From contig NZ_VATY01000001.1 in NCBI RefSeq assembly GCF_005885635.1, forward strand, positions 1,860,001 through 1,924,000: DNA of 64,000 nt. Reading direction: 5' to 3'. The stretch's first letter is position 1. Each line of letters begins with the position of its first letter. Below, piece by piece: positions 17,475 to 24,753 of the stretch. The notes beneath the pieces are model-generated. The model was not told where the DNA came from. It did not search any database and worked only from the letters and a program-made list of their open reading frames with translations. The stretch comes from Maribacter algarum (ex Zhang et al. 2020). Its GTDB lineage: Bacteria; Bacteroidota; Bacteroidia; Flavobacteriales; Flavobacteriaceae. The position numbers and the translations under genes are program-made.

Positions 17475-17644
17475 AGGTTAAAACATTTGGGATTATAAAT
17501 ATAGGACAGGGGTACGGCTAAAACTAAATATTGTTGTGAAATTCGTCAAATTGTAGGTAAACAAAATTTCTATTACTGTTTATCGATTTTTTTGACCAAT
17601 AAACGAAAAAGAAAATATACCAGAGATAAAAAATAGGTGCTTAA

Positions 17645-17953
17645 CTATTTAATAATCAGCTTTCTTGTAGCTACTTTGTCTTTCTCATAGACCCGAAGTA
17701 CGTAAACGCCTGCATCTAAGTCGGAAAGGTTCAGTTCTTTACCTAAAATAGTAGTTTCTAAAACTTGAGTCCCCAATACATCGAAGATTAAAATTTTCTT
17801 TGCTGCATTTTCATTAGTACTAATATATACCTTACCATTGGTAACTGGATTTGGGTAAAGTTTAAACCCGTCAATGTCTCCTTTACCTCCACCACTTTGG
17901 GCATAGCTAAAAGTAACAAACAAGAAAAAAACAATTAGGTAAAGGTGCTTCAT
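17645..17953 (-). CDS. Minimal T9SS type A sorting-domain protein (copy 2)
   Basis: 102 residues with a signal peptide ending near YAQ and a Gly-rich linker (SGGGKGDIDG). A type A sorting domain follows (FKLYPNPVTNGKVYIS ... ILIFDVLGT ... LDAGVYVLRV ... TRKLIIK). It aligns end to end with the protein encoded at 17151-17474 (shared YPNPVTN, Y-I-x-T, GVYVL-V, TRKL), so the pair is a tandem duplication. A perfect TATATTTG box lies 28 nt upstream. The 170-nt gap between the copies has no clear terminator. Function unknown; there is no passenger domain. Confidence 0.85.
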   Translation of the reverse strand: MKHLYLIVFFLFVTFSYAQSGGGKGDIDGFKLYPNPVTNGKVYISTNENAAKKILIFDVLGTQVLETTILGKELNLSDLDAGVYVLRVYEKDKVATRKLIIK

Positions 17954-17980
17954 GCAGTATTGTCAACAAAATGTATACCA

Positions 17981-17988
17981 CAAATATA
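17981..17988 (-). promoter_or_regulatory. Bacteroidota -7 box for T9SS mini-protein copy 2
   Basis: TATATTTG on the minus strand, 28 nt before the ATG at 17953. Confidence 0.5.
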
Positions 17989-18158
17989 AGAATAATAGGT
18001 TGGCTAAGACGGTTTGAGTGCCCTTAATAGCGGAATTTTTCGACGAAATACAGGTTTCCTTTCCGGTTTTGTCACCTTTTTATTGATTCTTAATAGGTTT
18101 CAACGAATTTGCCAATGTTATCAAATTGTTATGACATTAAATCAACGTTAAGAGCAGA

Positions 18159-18186
18159 TTTGATAAAGGTTTTATATTTACATTTG
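18159..18186 (+). promoter_or_regulatory. Promoter of the response-regulator gene
   Basis: TTTG at 18159-18162 (-33) and TACATTTG at 18179-18186 (-7), spaced 16 nt, with the ATG 21 nt after the -7 box. This is one of the few places in the window where both elements are visible. Confidence 0.6.
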
Positions 18187-18207
18187 AGGGAATAACTTCA
18201 ACATTCG

Positions 18208-18894
18208 ATGAAAAAAAAGGACATTAGAATACTATTAGTAGACGACGAACCCGATATTTTGGAGATTCTAAGTTATAACTTGTCTTCAGAAGGATACAAT
18301 GTTTTTACAGCAAAAAATGGGGCCGAAGGAGTTGCAAAAGCAAAGAAAAAACAGCCTCATTTAATTATTTTGGATGTTATGATGCCCGAAATGGATGGTA
18401 TCGAAGCATGCGAAATTATTCGAAATACGAAAGGCTTGGAGAATACGATTATCACATTTCTTACCGCACGTGGAGAAGATTACTCCCAGGTGGCAGGTTT
18501 TGATGCTGGCGCTGATGATTATATTACCAAACCCATAAAGCCTAAGGTTTTAGTTAGTAAGATTAAAGGTTTGTTGAGAAGATTGAAAGAAGAAGATAGC
18601 AGTGCGGAAGATATTGTAAAAGTGGGCAATATTGTTATCAACCGCGAGGAATATAAAATTGTGAATAATGGGGTGGAACTAGTTCTTCCTAGAAAGGAGT
18701 TCGAACTATTGTCCCTTTTAACTTCCAAACCCAATAAAGTTTTTAAAAGAGAGGTTATTTTAGATCGTGTTTGGGGTAATGAAGTGGTTGTTGGAGGTCG
18801 AACAATAGATGTACATATTCGAAAACTTCGGGAAAAAATCGGCGAAGATCATTTCAAAACCATAAAAGGGGTTGGGTATAAATTTGTACTCTAA
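18208..18894 (+). CDS. OmpR/PhoB-type response regulator
   Basis: 228 residues. The N-terminal receiver domain has the acidic pair VDDEPD (Asp12/Asp13), phospho-acceptor Asp56 in LIILDVMMPEMDG, the switch Thr in FLTARGED, and Lys in DYITKPIKP. The C-terminal winged-helix DNA-binding domain (about 130-228) carries LPRKEFELLSLLTSKPNKVF, RTIDVHIRKLREKIG and KTIKGVGYKF. It is followed after 91 nt by its probable partner histidine kinase. The pair resembles PhoB/PhoR in order and architecture, so phosphate sensing is a fair guess. No pst or phosphatase genes are adjacent to confirm it. Confidence 0.9.
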   Translation: MKKKDIRILLVDDEPDILEILSYNLSSEGYNVFTAKNGAEGVAKAKKKQPHLIILDVMMPEMDGIEACEIIRNTKGLENTIITFLTARGEDYSQVAGFDAGADDYITKPIKPKVLVSKIKGLLRRLKEEDSSAEDIVKVGNIVINREEYKIVNNGVELVLPRKEFELLSLLTSKPNKVFKREVILDRVWGNEVVVGGRTIDVHIRKLREKIGEDHFKTIKGVGYKFVL

Positions 18895-18985
18895 TTTCAA
18901 TGTTTTTTTGTTATTTCCCTGACTAAAATATGATATTTGTACGATGCCTATTGTACAGGGTCATAATCTGCTCAAACTTTTTTAA

Positions 18986-20050
18986 ATGGCAATTCGATTA
19001 AAGAGATCTTATAAATTCGCTTTTCGCACCGCCATCTTCATTGTTACCTTTCTCACCTCCCTATTGGGATTTTTTATGTGGTACAAAGAGGTATCCGACT
19101 GGCTTTTTCTAGTGGTGTTTGCTTTGCTTTCGTTCGGTATTTCATTTTTTGTAGTTCAACTTCGCATAGAGAAATTTATCTACCGTAGAATTAAGAGAAT
19201 TTATGATGATGTTTCGCTTTTGGAATCGTCCTCTTTGTCTTCAAGAACTGTTACAACTGATATGACAACGCTGACACAAGAGATTGAAAAATTTGCACAG
19301 GATAAGAAAGTAGAAATAGACACTTTAAAAATCCGAGAGGAATATCGAAAGGACTTTTTGGGCAATGTTTCGCATGAATTAAAAACACCCCTCTTTACGG
19401 TGCAAGGCTATCTTGAAACACTTTTGGATGGGGCATTGGAAGACAAGAATGTGCGAAAAAAATATCTAAACCGAGCAAATAAAGCCGTTGATAGATTAAT
19501 ATATATCGTTAAGGATTTGGATCTTATCACCAAATTGGAGGCAGGAGAATTGAATGTAAACTGGGAAGTATTCGATATCATTGAACTAATTAAGACCAAT
19601 TTTGAACTCTTGGAAATGAAGGCAGCAAAAAAGAAAATTGCATTGACCTTCGATATGGAATACGAGGCCCCAATTTATGTTCGCGCAGATGCCGAAAAAA
19701 TACAACAGGTGATAACTAATCTGTTGGTAAATTCCATAAAATATGGACATGAAAATGGTACAACCGAAATAAGTGTTGAGAATCTAATCCAAAATAAAGT
19801 TATTGTCCGTGTTACGGATAATGGAGAAGGTATTCCTGAGCAGCATATTCCACGGCTCTTTGAACGTTTTTATCGTATTGACCAGAGTAGAAATAGAAAC
19901 GAAGGTGGCTCAGGATTAGGTCTAGCCATTGTAAAACACATTATTGAAGCCCACGAGGAACGTATTTATGTGGAAAGTGAAGAGGGAATTGGTTCTGAAT
20001 TCTCATTTACACTTGAAAAAGAGATTGCTACTGAAGAAGAGTCGGTCTGA
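18986..20050 (+). CDS. Sensor histidine kinase (PhoR-like)
   Basis: 354 residues with two N-terminal membrane helices (about 13-31 and 38-57) separated by only a few residues, so there is almost no periplasmic sensor. A linker of about 60 residues follows. The HisKA dimerisation domain has phospho-acceptor His130 in NVSHELKTPLFTVQGYLE, and HATPase_c has the N box NLLVNSIKYG, G1 VTDNGEGIP, F box RLFERFYR and G2 GGSGLGLAIVKHI. The lack of an extracytoplasmic domain matches PhoR-type kinases, which sense through partner membrane proteins. It probably phosphorylates the regulator encoded at 18208. Confidence 0.9.
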   Translation: MAIRLKRSYKFAFRTAIFIVTFLTSLLGFFMWYKEVSDWLFLVVFALLSFGISFFVVQLRIEKFIYRRIKRIYDDVSLLESSSLSSRTVTTDMTTLTQEIEKFAQDKKVEIDTLKIREEYRKDFLGNVSHELKTPLFTVQGYLETLLDGALEDKNVRKKYLNRANKAVDRLIYIVKDLDLITKLEAGELNVNWEVFDIIELIKTNFELLEMKAAKKKIALTFDMEYEAPIYVRADAEKIQQVITNLLVNSIKYGHENGTTEISVENLIQNKVIVRVTDNGEGIPEQHIPRLFERFYRIDQSRNRNEGGSGLGLAIVKHIIEAHEERIYVESEEGIGSEFSFTLEKEIATEEESV

Positions 20051-20077
20051 TTGAACTTTCCTGAGTAAAGATTTGCT

Positions 20078-20085
20078 TAGCTTTG
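20078..20085 (+). promoter_or_regulatory. Bacteroidota -7 box for trmB
   Basis: TAGCTTTG matches TAnnTTTG. TTG at 20051-20053 is a possible -33 at a slightly long spacing. It supports a trmB start at or after 20100. Confidence 0.5.
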
Positions 20086-20108
20086 CAAATCACTAAATTT
20101 TGATTGTG

Positions 20109-20780
20109 GTGGGGAGTAAAAACAAGCTCAAACGATTTAAGGAGAACGAGACGTTCATAAATGTTATTCAGCCCGAGAGAAAGGCTATTGAAGATGGTTC
20201 TTTAGTTCTGAAAGGAAAATGGGCCGAGCACTTCAAAAATGACAATCCAATTGTGCTAGAGTTGGGTTGTGGTAAAGGAGAATATACGGTCGGACTTGCC
20301 CAAAAGAATCCAAATAAAAACTTTATCGGAATTGATATCAAAGGTGCTCGATTTTGGCGAGGTGCTAAAACGGCTATTGAAGAAAATTTAGATAATGTTG
20401 CTTTTCTACGAACTCAAATTGAGCTGGTAGATTGGATGTTTGCCGAAAATGAAGTTTCTGAAATATGGATTACTTTTCCTGACCCTCAAATCAAATATAA
20501 ACGAACCAAACATCGGATGACCAATCAGGATTTTCTCGAGAAATACAGGAAAATTCTTAATCCAAAAGGACTCATGCACCTTAAAACAGATAGTGAATTT
20601 ATGCACGGCTACACTCTTGGTTTGCTTCATGGACTAGGACTGGAAGTCATTTACGCAAATCACGATGTTTATAAAAATGAAGGAAGTCCTGAAGAGGTGT
20701 TAAAAATTCAAACTTTCTATGAAAATCAGTACCTTCAAAAAGGAAAACCAATTACCTATATTCAATTTAGAATTCATTAG
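20109..20780 (+). CDS. trmB: tRNA (guanine-N7-)-methyltransferase
   Basis: SAM-dependent methylation of G46 in the tRNA variable loop. The protein begins (M)GSKNKLKRFKENETF, a start I recall from flavobacterial TrmB; this selects the GTG at 20109 over the TTG at 20100. Motifs are LELGCGKGEYTVGLA (SAM loop), FIGIDIKGARFWRGAKTA, EIWITFPDPQIKYKRTKHRM (the TrmB hallmark FPDPxxKxxxxKxR), and a C-terminal KGKPITYIQF. The 223-residue length is typical. It has its own -7 box and is followed 17 nt later by a LysE-type exporter gene. Confidence 0.93.
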   Translation: MGSKNKLKRFKENETFINVIQPERKAIEDGSLVLKGKWAEHFKNDNPIVLELGCGKGEYTVGLAQKNPNKNFIGIDIKGARFWRGAKTAIEENLDNVAFLRTQIELVDWMFAENEVSEIWITFPDPQIKYKRTKHRMTNQDFLEKYRKILNPKGLMHLKTDSEFMHGYTLGLLHGLGLEVIYANHDVYKNEGSPEEVLKIQTFYENQYLQKGKPITYIQFRIH

Positions 20781-20797
20781 TCGAAAATCAACCAGAA

Positions 20798-21424
20798 ATG
20801 CAACAACTATTGCTTTTAAGTGTAGCAACGTTTAGTGCTGCTTTTGTTGCCTCATTGCCACCAGGTTTGTTGAATATGAATGCTGCTAAAACGAGCGTTG
20901 AGAAAGGTAAAAAGAACGGAATTACTTTTGGCCTTGGTGTTGGTTTTACAGTGATGATTCAAGCTTATTTGGCCGTTAGAATTGCGAAGTTATTATCCCA
21001 AAATCCCGAAATCATAGAAATACTGATGCAACTTGCATTGGTGATTTTCGGAGTGCTAGCTATCTTCTTTTTCGTTAAGGGTAAAAAGCAGACAACTGAT
21101 ACGGTCGAATTTGTAGAAGGTAAGAAAAGGGGAAGTTTCTCCAAAGGAGCTTTTTTGGCAGCTCTTAATTTACTGACAATACCATATTACGCTGGGATAA
21201 ATACTTTTTTCAATGGTCAAGGCTTTATGAATTATACGCTAATGGATGAAATTATTTTTATAATTTCTGCCGGCTGCGGAACTTTTTTGGCCATGTACGT
21301 ATATGTGTTTTACTTTGATAAGATGGAGCAAAGAACAAATCGGTTTTCGAAAAACGCAAACTACATTTTAAGTGGATTGATGATTCTTCTATTTGCTATT
21401 ACCTTGTTACGTCTATATTTTTAA
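20798..21424 (+). CDS. LysE-family transporter
   Basis: A 208-residue polytopic inner-membrane protein with about six helices and the LysE/RhtB opening pattern SLPPGLLNMNAAKTSVEKGKK followed by GLGVGFTVMIQAYLA. LysE-type proteins export amino acids or analogues. This subgroup of Bacteroidota members is not characterised, so the substrate is open. The gene sits between trmB (17 nt) and the ATL gene (3 nt) and is likely in one transcript with them. Confidence 0.82.
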   Translation: MQQLLLLSVATFSAAFVASLPPGLLNMNAAKTSVEKGKKNGITFGLGVGFTVMIQAYLAVRIAKLLSQNPEIIEILMQLALVIFGVLAIFFFVKGKKQTTDTVEFVEGKKRGSFSKGAFLAALNLLTIPYYAGINTFFNGQGFMNYTLMDEIIFIISAGCGTFLAMYVYVFYFDKMEQRTNRFSKNANYILSGLMILLFAITLLRLYF

Positions 21425-21427
21425 CAC

Positions 21428-21769
21428 ATGAAATCAGAAAACAAAAACTTCTTTCGAAAAGTCTATGAAGTAGCTGAGCAAATTCCTTATGGTAGAGTGA
21501 CTTCTTATGGGGCAATAGCCAAATATTTAGGCGCAGCTAGAAGTGCCCGAATGGTAGGATGGGCAATGAACGGGGCCGGGAGCATGGAAAGTGTTCCAGC
21601 GCATCGTGTAGTCAATAAGGCAGGACTTCTTACGGGAAAACATCATTTCGATGGCACAAACCTTATGCAACAGCTTTTGGAAAGTGAAGGGATAAAAGTT
21701 GTTGAGAATCAAATCCAAAATTTAGAAAAACACTTTTGGGATCCTTTTAAAGAACTCCCTTTGAAGTAA
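21428..21769 (+). CDS. Alkyltransferase-like (ATL) DNA-binding protein
   Basis: 113 residues covering only the DNA-binding domain of O6-alkylguanine-DNA alkyltransferases. The winged-helix part is IPYGRVTSYGAIAKYLG, the Arg-finger region ARSARMVGWAMNG (Arg41), and the active-site loop VPAHRVVN. In true MGMT this loop is PCHRV with the alkyl-accepting Cys; here the Cys is Ala58, so it cannot repair by transfer. ATL proteins flip alkylated guanines and recruit nucleotide-excision repair. The length and lack of the N-terminal domain fit ATL. It is last in the trmB-lysE run. Confidence 0.88.
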   Translation: MKSENKNFFRKVYEVAEQIPYGRVTSYGAIAKYLGAARSARMVGWAMNGAGSMESVPAHRVVNKAGLLTGKHHFDGTNLMQQLLESEGIKVVENQIQNLEKHFWDPFKELPLK

Positions 21770-21861
21770 ATTATGATTCTCTCGAGATTCAACCATCAGC
21801 TCAACCTATTTCATCATACTACATTTCAATCCAAACCCTTTAGCCTTTCCGGGCTATACCC

Positions 21862-21869
21862 TATCTTTG
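21862..21869 (+). promoter_or_regulatory. Bacteroidota -7 box for the Mrp gene
   Basis: TATCTTTG, 22 nt before the ATG at 21892. The rest of the 21770-21891 gap shows no other feature. Confidence 0.5.
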
Positions 21870-21891
21870 TTGTTTAGAATGAATATACATA

Positions 21892-23031
21892 ATGAAGATT
21901 GATAAAAAGGAAGTCCTTAAAGCTTTAGAACAAATTACAGTTCCAGGAGAAGGCCAAAATATGGTTGAAAGTGGTGCTGTAAAAAACATACAGATTTTTG
22001 GTGATGAGGTTGAAGTAGATATAACGATTTCAAATCCCAGTTTGCAAGCTCGAAAGAAGACCGAGGTTGAAATCCTCAAGATTATTCACAAGGATGTTTA
22101 CGAAAAAGCGAAAATCAAAGTGAATATAAAGGTTGAAGCTGCTGCTGCAAAACCAAAAACTAATGAAATTAAAGGGAAACCAATTCCCGGAATTCAAAAT
22201 ATCATCGCTGTCGCTTCTGGAAAAGGAGGTGTTGGAAAATCTACAGTTACGGCTAATTTGGCAGTCACTTTGGCCAAAATGGGCTTTAAAGTAGGTTTGC
22301 TCGATGCTGATATCTATGGTCCGTCAATGCCGATCATGTTTGATGTGGCGCAAGAAAAACCTTTGGCCGTCAACGTGAATGGTAAATCAAAAATGAAACC
22401 AGTTGAAAGTTATGGTGTAAAAATGCTTTCTATCGGATTCTTTACCCAACCGAACCAAGCTGTAATTTGGAGAGGACCTATGGCTTCCAAAGCATTGAAT
22501 CAAATGATTTTTGATGCACACTGGGGCGAGTTGGATTTCATGTTATTGGACTTACCTCCAGGAACTGGAGATATTCATTTAAGTATTATGCAGGCTATGC
22601 CGGTGACCGGTGCGGTAATCGTTAGTACCCCACAAGAAGTAGCCTTGGCAGATGCAAAGAAAGGGGTGGCTATGTTCCAGCAAGATTCTATCAACGTTCC
22701 CGTTTTGGGAATTGTTGAGAATATGGCGTATTTTACACCGGAGGAACTTCCTGACAATAAGTATTATATCTTCGGAAAAGAGGGTGCGAAGCATCTTGCT
22801 GAAGATTTAAAGGTTCCATTTTTAGGAGAGATTCCATTAGTACAAAGTATCCGTGAAGCGGGAGATGTAGGTAGACCTGCAGCATTGCAAACAGCAACTT
22901 CGATTGAAGCGGCTTTTGAAGAGTTGACCAAGAATGTGGTGCAAGAAGTAGTTGCAAGAAATAAAAATATACCACCTACGGAAGCAATTAAAATAACAAC
23001 AATGGCTGGTTGCTCTGCTGTTAAAAAATAG
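21892..23031 (+). CDS. Mrp/ApbC-type Fe-S cluster carrier ATPase
   Basis: A 379-residue P-loop ATPase that binds and delivers Fe-S clusters. The N-terminal MIP18 (DUF59) domain covers residues 1-85 (VLKALEQITVPGEGQNMV ... VDITISNPS). It is followed by the deviant Walker A VASGKGGVGKSTVTANLA, GLLDADIYGPSMPIM, VIWRGPMASKALNQM, the Walker B-like DFMLLDLPPGTGDIHL, and GIVENMAYF. The two-domain layout is typical of bacterial Mrp. A NifU-domain gene follows after 5 nt, supporting a shared role in cluster assembly. Confidence 0.92.
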   Translation: MKIDKKEVLKALEQITVPGEGQNMVESGAVKNIQIFGDEVEVDITISNPSLQARKKTEVEILKIIHKDVYEKAKIKVNIKVEAAAAKPKTNEIKGKPIPGIQNIIAVASGKGGVGKSTVTANLAVTLAKMGFKVGLLDADIYGPSMPIMFDVAQEKPLAVNVNGKSKMKPVESYGVKMLSIGFFTQPNQAVIWRGPMASKALNQMIFDAHWGELDFMLLDLPPGTGDIHLSIMQAMPVTGAVIVSTPQEVALADAKKGVAMFQQDSINVPVLGIVENMAYFTPEELPDNKYYIFGKEGAKHLAEDLKVPFLGEIPLVQSIREAGDVGRPAALQTATSIEAAFEELTKNVVQEVVARNKNIPPTEAIKITTMAGCSAVKK

Positions 23032-23036
23032 TAGTT

Positions 23037-23285
23037 ATGACGACAATGACATCTGAAGAACTAAAAATGAACGTAGAAAAGGCTCTAGAGGAAATCCGCC
23101 CTTTTTTACAAAGTGATGGTGGAGATATTACCCTTGTATCAATCGACAATGAGAACTCGGTAAAAGTTCGTTTGGAAGGTGCTTGCGTGGGTTGTTCTGT
23201 AAACCAAATGACCTTGAAGAGTGGAGTAGAAATGACGATTAAGAAGTATGCGCCTCAAATAGAAGAAGTTGTAAACCTCGATTAA
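23037..23285 (+). CDS. NifU C-terminal domain Fe-S scaffold protein
   Basis: 82 residues forming a stand-alone NifU C-terminal (Nfu) domain: ALEEIRPFLQSDGGDITLV at the N-terminus and the cluster-binding CxxC in GACVGCSVNQMTLKSGVE. Such proteins hold and pass on a 4Fe-4S cluster. The gene lies 5 nt after the Mrp gene and is probably co-transcribed. There is no N-terminal scaffold domain or A-type partner here. Confidence 0.9.
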   Translation: MTTMTSEELKMNVEKALEEIRPFLQSDGGDITLVSIDNENSVKVRLEGACVGCSVNQMTLKSGVEMTIKKYAPQIEEVVNLD

Positions 23286-23325
23286 TTTCCTGATAAATCT
23301 CATCTTTTTTCACACGCTCGTACCA

Positions 23326-23333
23326 TAACTTTG
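23326..23333 (+). promoter_or_regulatory. Bacteroidota -7 box for the flavoprotein-ferredoxin operon
   Basis: TAACTTTG followed by C, 26 nt before the ATG at 23359. Confidence 0.5.
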
Positions 23334-23358
23334 CGGACATTACAAACCAGATTTTTAA

Positions 23359-24417
23359 ATGATTAAGACAGATATACTGATAATCGGTGCAGGCCCTACG
23401 GGTCTTTTTGCTGTTTTTGAGGCGGGGTTGTTGAAATTAAAATGTCATCTCATAGATGCTTTGCCGCAAGCCGGAGGTCAATGCTCTGAAATTTACCCCA
23501 AGAAACCGATTTATGATATCCCAGGTTTTCCAGAAGTTTTAGCAGGCGAGCTAGTCGATAATTTGATGGAACAGATAAAACCTTTTCAACCGGGGTTTAC
23601 TTTAGGAGAAAGGGCTGAAACCATAGTAAAATTAGAGGACGACTCTTTTGTTGTAACGACAAATAAAGGCACAAGGCATAATGCTCCTATAGTAGCTATA
23701 GCTGGTGGTTTGGGAAGCTTTGAGCCTAGAAAACCCTTGCTTGAAAACTTGGCAAAATTTGAAGATAAAGGGGTTGCTTATATCATCAAGGACCCAGAAG
23801 TATATCGCAATAAAAAGGTGGTGATTGCTGGAGGTGGTGATTCGGCTTTAGACTGGAGTATCTTCCTAGCGGATGTTGCTTCCGAAGTGACTTTGGTGCA
23901 TCGTAGAAATGAATTTCGTGGCGCTTTAGATTCCGTAGAAAAAGTTCAGCATTTGAAGGATGCCGGAAAAATCAACCTTATGACTCCCGCAGAGATTGTT
24001 GGACTGAACGGCAAAGACCATTTAGAATCTGTAGTGATTCGAAAAACTGGTGATGATAGTGCTATAAATTTTGAAGTTGATAATTTTATTCCATTATTTG
24101 GGTTATCTCCCAAACTTGGTCCTATCGGCGATTGGGGACTTGAAATCGAAAAGAACGCCATCAAAGTAGATAATACATTAGATTATCAAACTAACATTCC
24201 GGGTATCTATGCAATCGGGGACGTGAATACCTATCCCGGGAAATTAAAATTGATTCTTTGCGGATTTCATGAGGCAACTTTAATGTGCCAAAGTGCCTAT
24301 CAAAGAATTTTCCCAGATAAAAAGTATGTTATGAAATATACCACAGTAGGTGGTGTAACTGGTTTTGACGGAAGTAAAAAAGAAGCTCCTAAAGCAGTAG
24401 TAAAGGCGATAGAATAA
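23359..24417 (+). CDS. Thioredoxin-reductase-like ferredoxin-NADP+ reductase
   Basis: A 352-residue FAD/NAD(P) flavoprotein. The FAD loop is IIGAGPTGLFAVFEAG, with GGQCSEIYPKKPIYDIPGFP next to it. The NADPH domain has VVIAGGGDSALDWSI and VHRRNEFRGA. The FAD C-terminal motif is GIYAIGDVNTYPGKLKLI followed by GFHEA. It lacks the CxxC redox pair of thioredoxin reductase, which marks the TrxR-like FNR class (YumC type). Its stop is 3 nt before the 2Fe-2S ferredoxin gene, so the two probably form an electron-transfer couple. The C-terminal tail is as long as in other YumC-type enzymes. Confidence 0.9.
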   Translation: MIKTDILIIGAGPTGLFAVFEAGLLKLKCHLIDALPQAGGQCSEIYPKKPIYDIPGFPEVLAGELVDNLMEQIKPFQPGFTLGERAETIVKLEDDSFVVTTNKGTRHNAPIVAIAGGLGSFEPRKPLLENLAKFEDKGVAYIIKDPEVYRNKKVVIAGGGDSALDWSIFLADVASEVTLVHRRNEFRGALDSVEKVQHLKDAGKINLMTPAEIVGLNGKDHLESVVIRKTGDDSAINFEVDNFIPLFGLSPKLGPIGDWGLEIEKNAIKVDNTLDYQTNIPGIYAIGDVNTYPGKLKLILCGFHEATLMCQSAYQRIFPDKKYVMKYTTVGGVTGFDGSKKEAPKAVVKAIE

Positions 24418-24420
24418 TAA

Positions 24421-24753
24421 ATGACTGATATAAGGATTACCATTATAGATAGAGATGGGGTAACCCACGAAGTCGATGCACCAACCGATATGAATATGAA
24501 CCTTATGGAAGTGGTTCGCTCATACGAACTTGCTCCTGAAGGAACGATTGGCATCTGCGGAGGAATGGCCATGTGCGCCTCTTGCCAATGCTATGTAAAT
24601 TCCGAACATGTACTTCCTGAAAAATCCGATGATGAAGAAGCTATGTTAGCAGAAGCTTTTAACGTTGAAGACAACTCGCGTTTGGGCTGTCAGCTCCACA
24701 TTACTGATGATATGGATGGATTGGAAGTTCAATTAGCGCCAGAAGAACTCTAA
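24421..24753 (+). CDS. 2Fe-2S ferredoxin (adrenodoxin type)
   Basis: 110 residues. Cluster ligands follow the C-x5-C-x2-C-x34-C pattern (Cys46, Cys52, Cys55, Cys90) in GICGGMAMCASC and RLGCQLH. An additional Cys57 is present. The acidic helix region SDDEEAMLAEAF is the partner-docking surface in adrenodoxin-like ferredoxins. Co-transcribed with the reductase encoded 3 nt upstream, it likely shuttles electrons for Fe-S assembly or a hydroxylase. The stop overlaps that of the convergent ABC transporter gene by 4 nt. Confidence 0.92.
   Translation: MTDIRITIIDRDGVTHEVDAPTDMNMNLMEVVRSYELAPEGTIGICGGMAMCASCQCYVNSEHVLPEKSDDEEAMLAEAFNVEDNSRLGCQLHITDDMDGLEVQLAPEEL

Noticed and set aside
21428-21769. 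Annotation as a functional methylguanine methyltransferase
   Set aside because: The acceptor cysteine is replaced by alanine and the N-terminal domain is missing.
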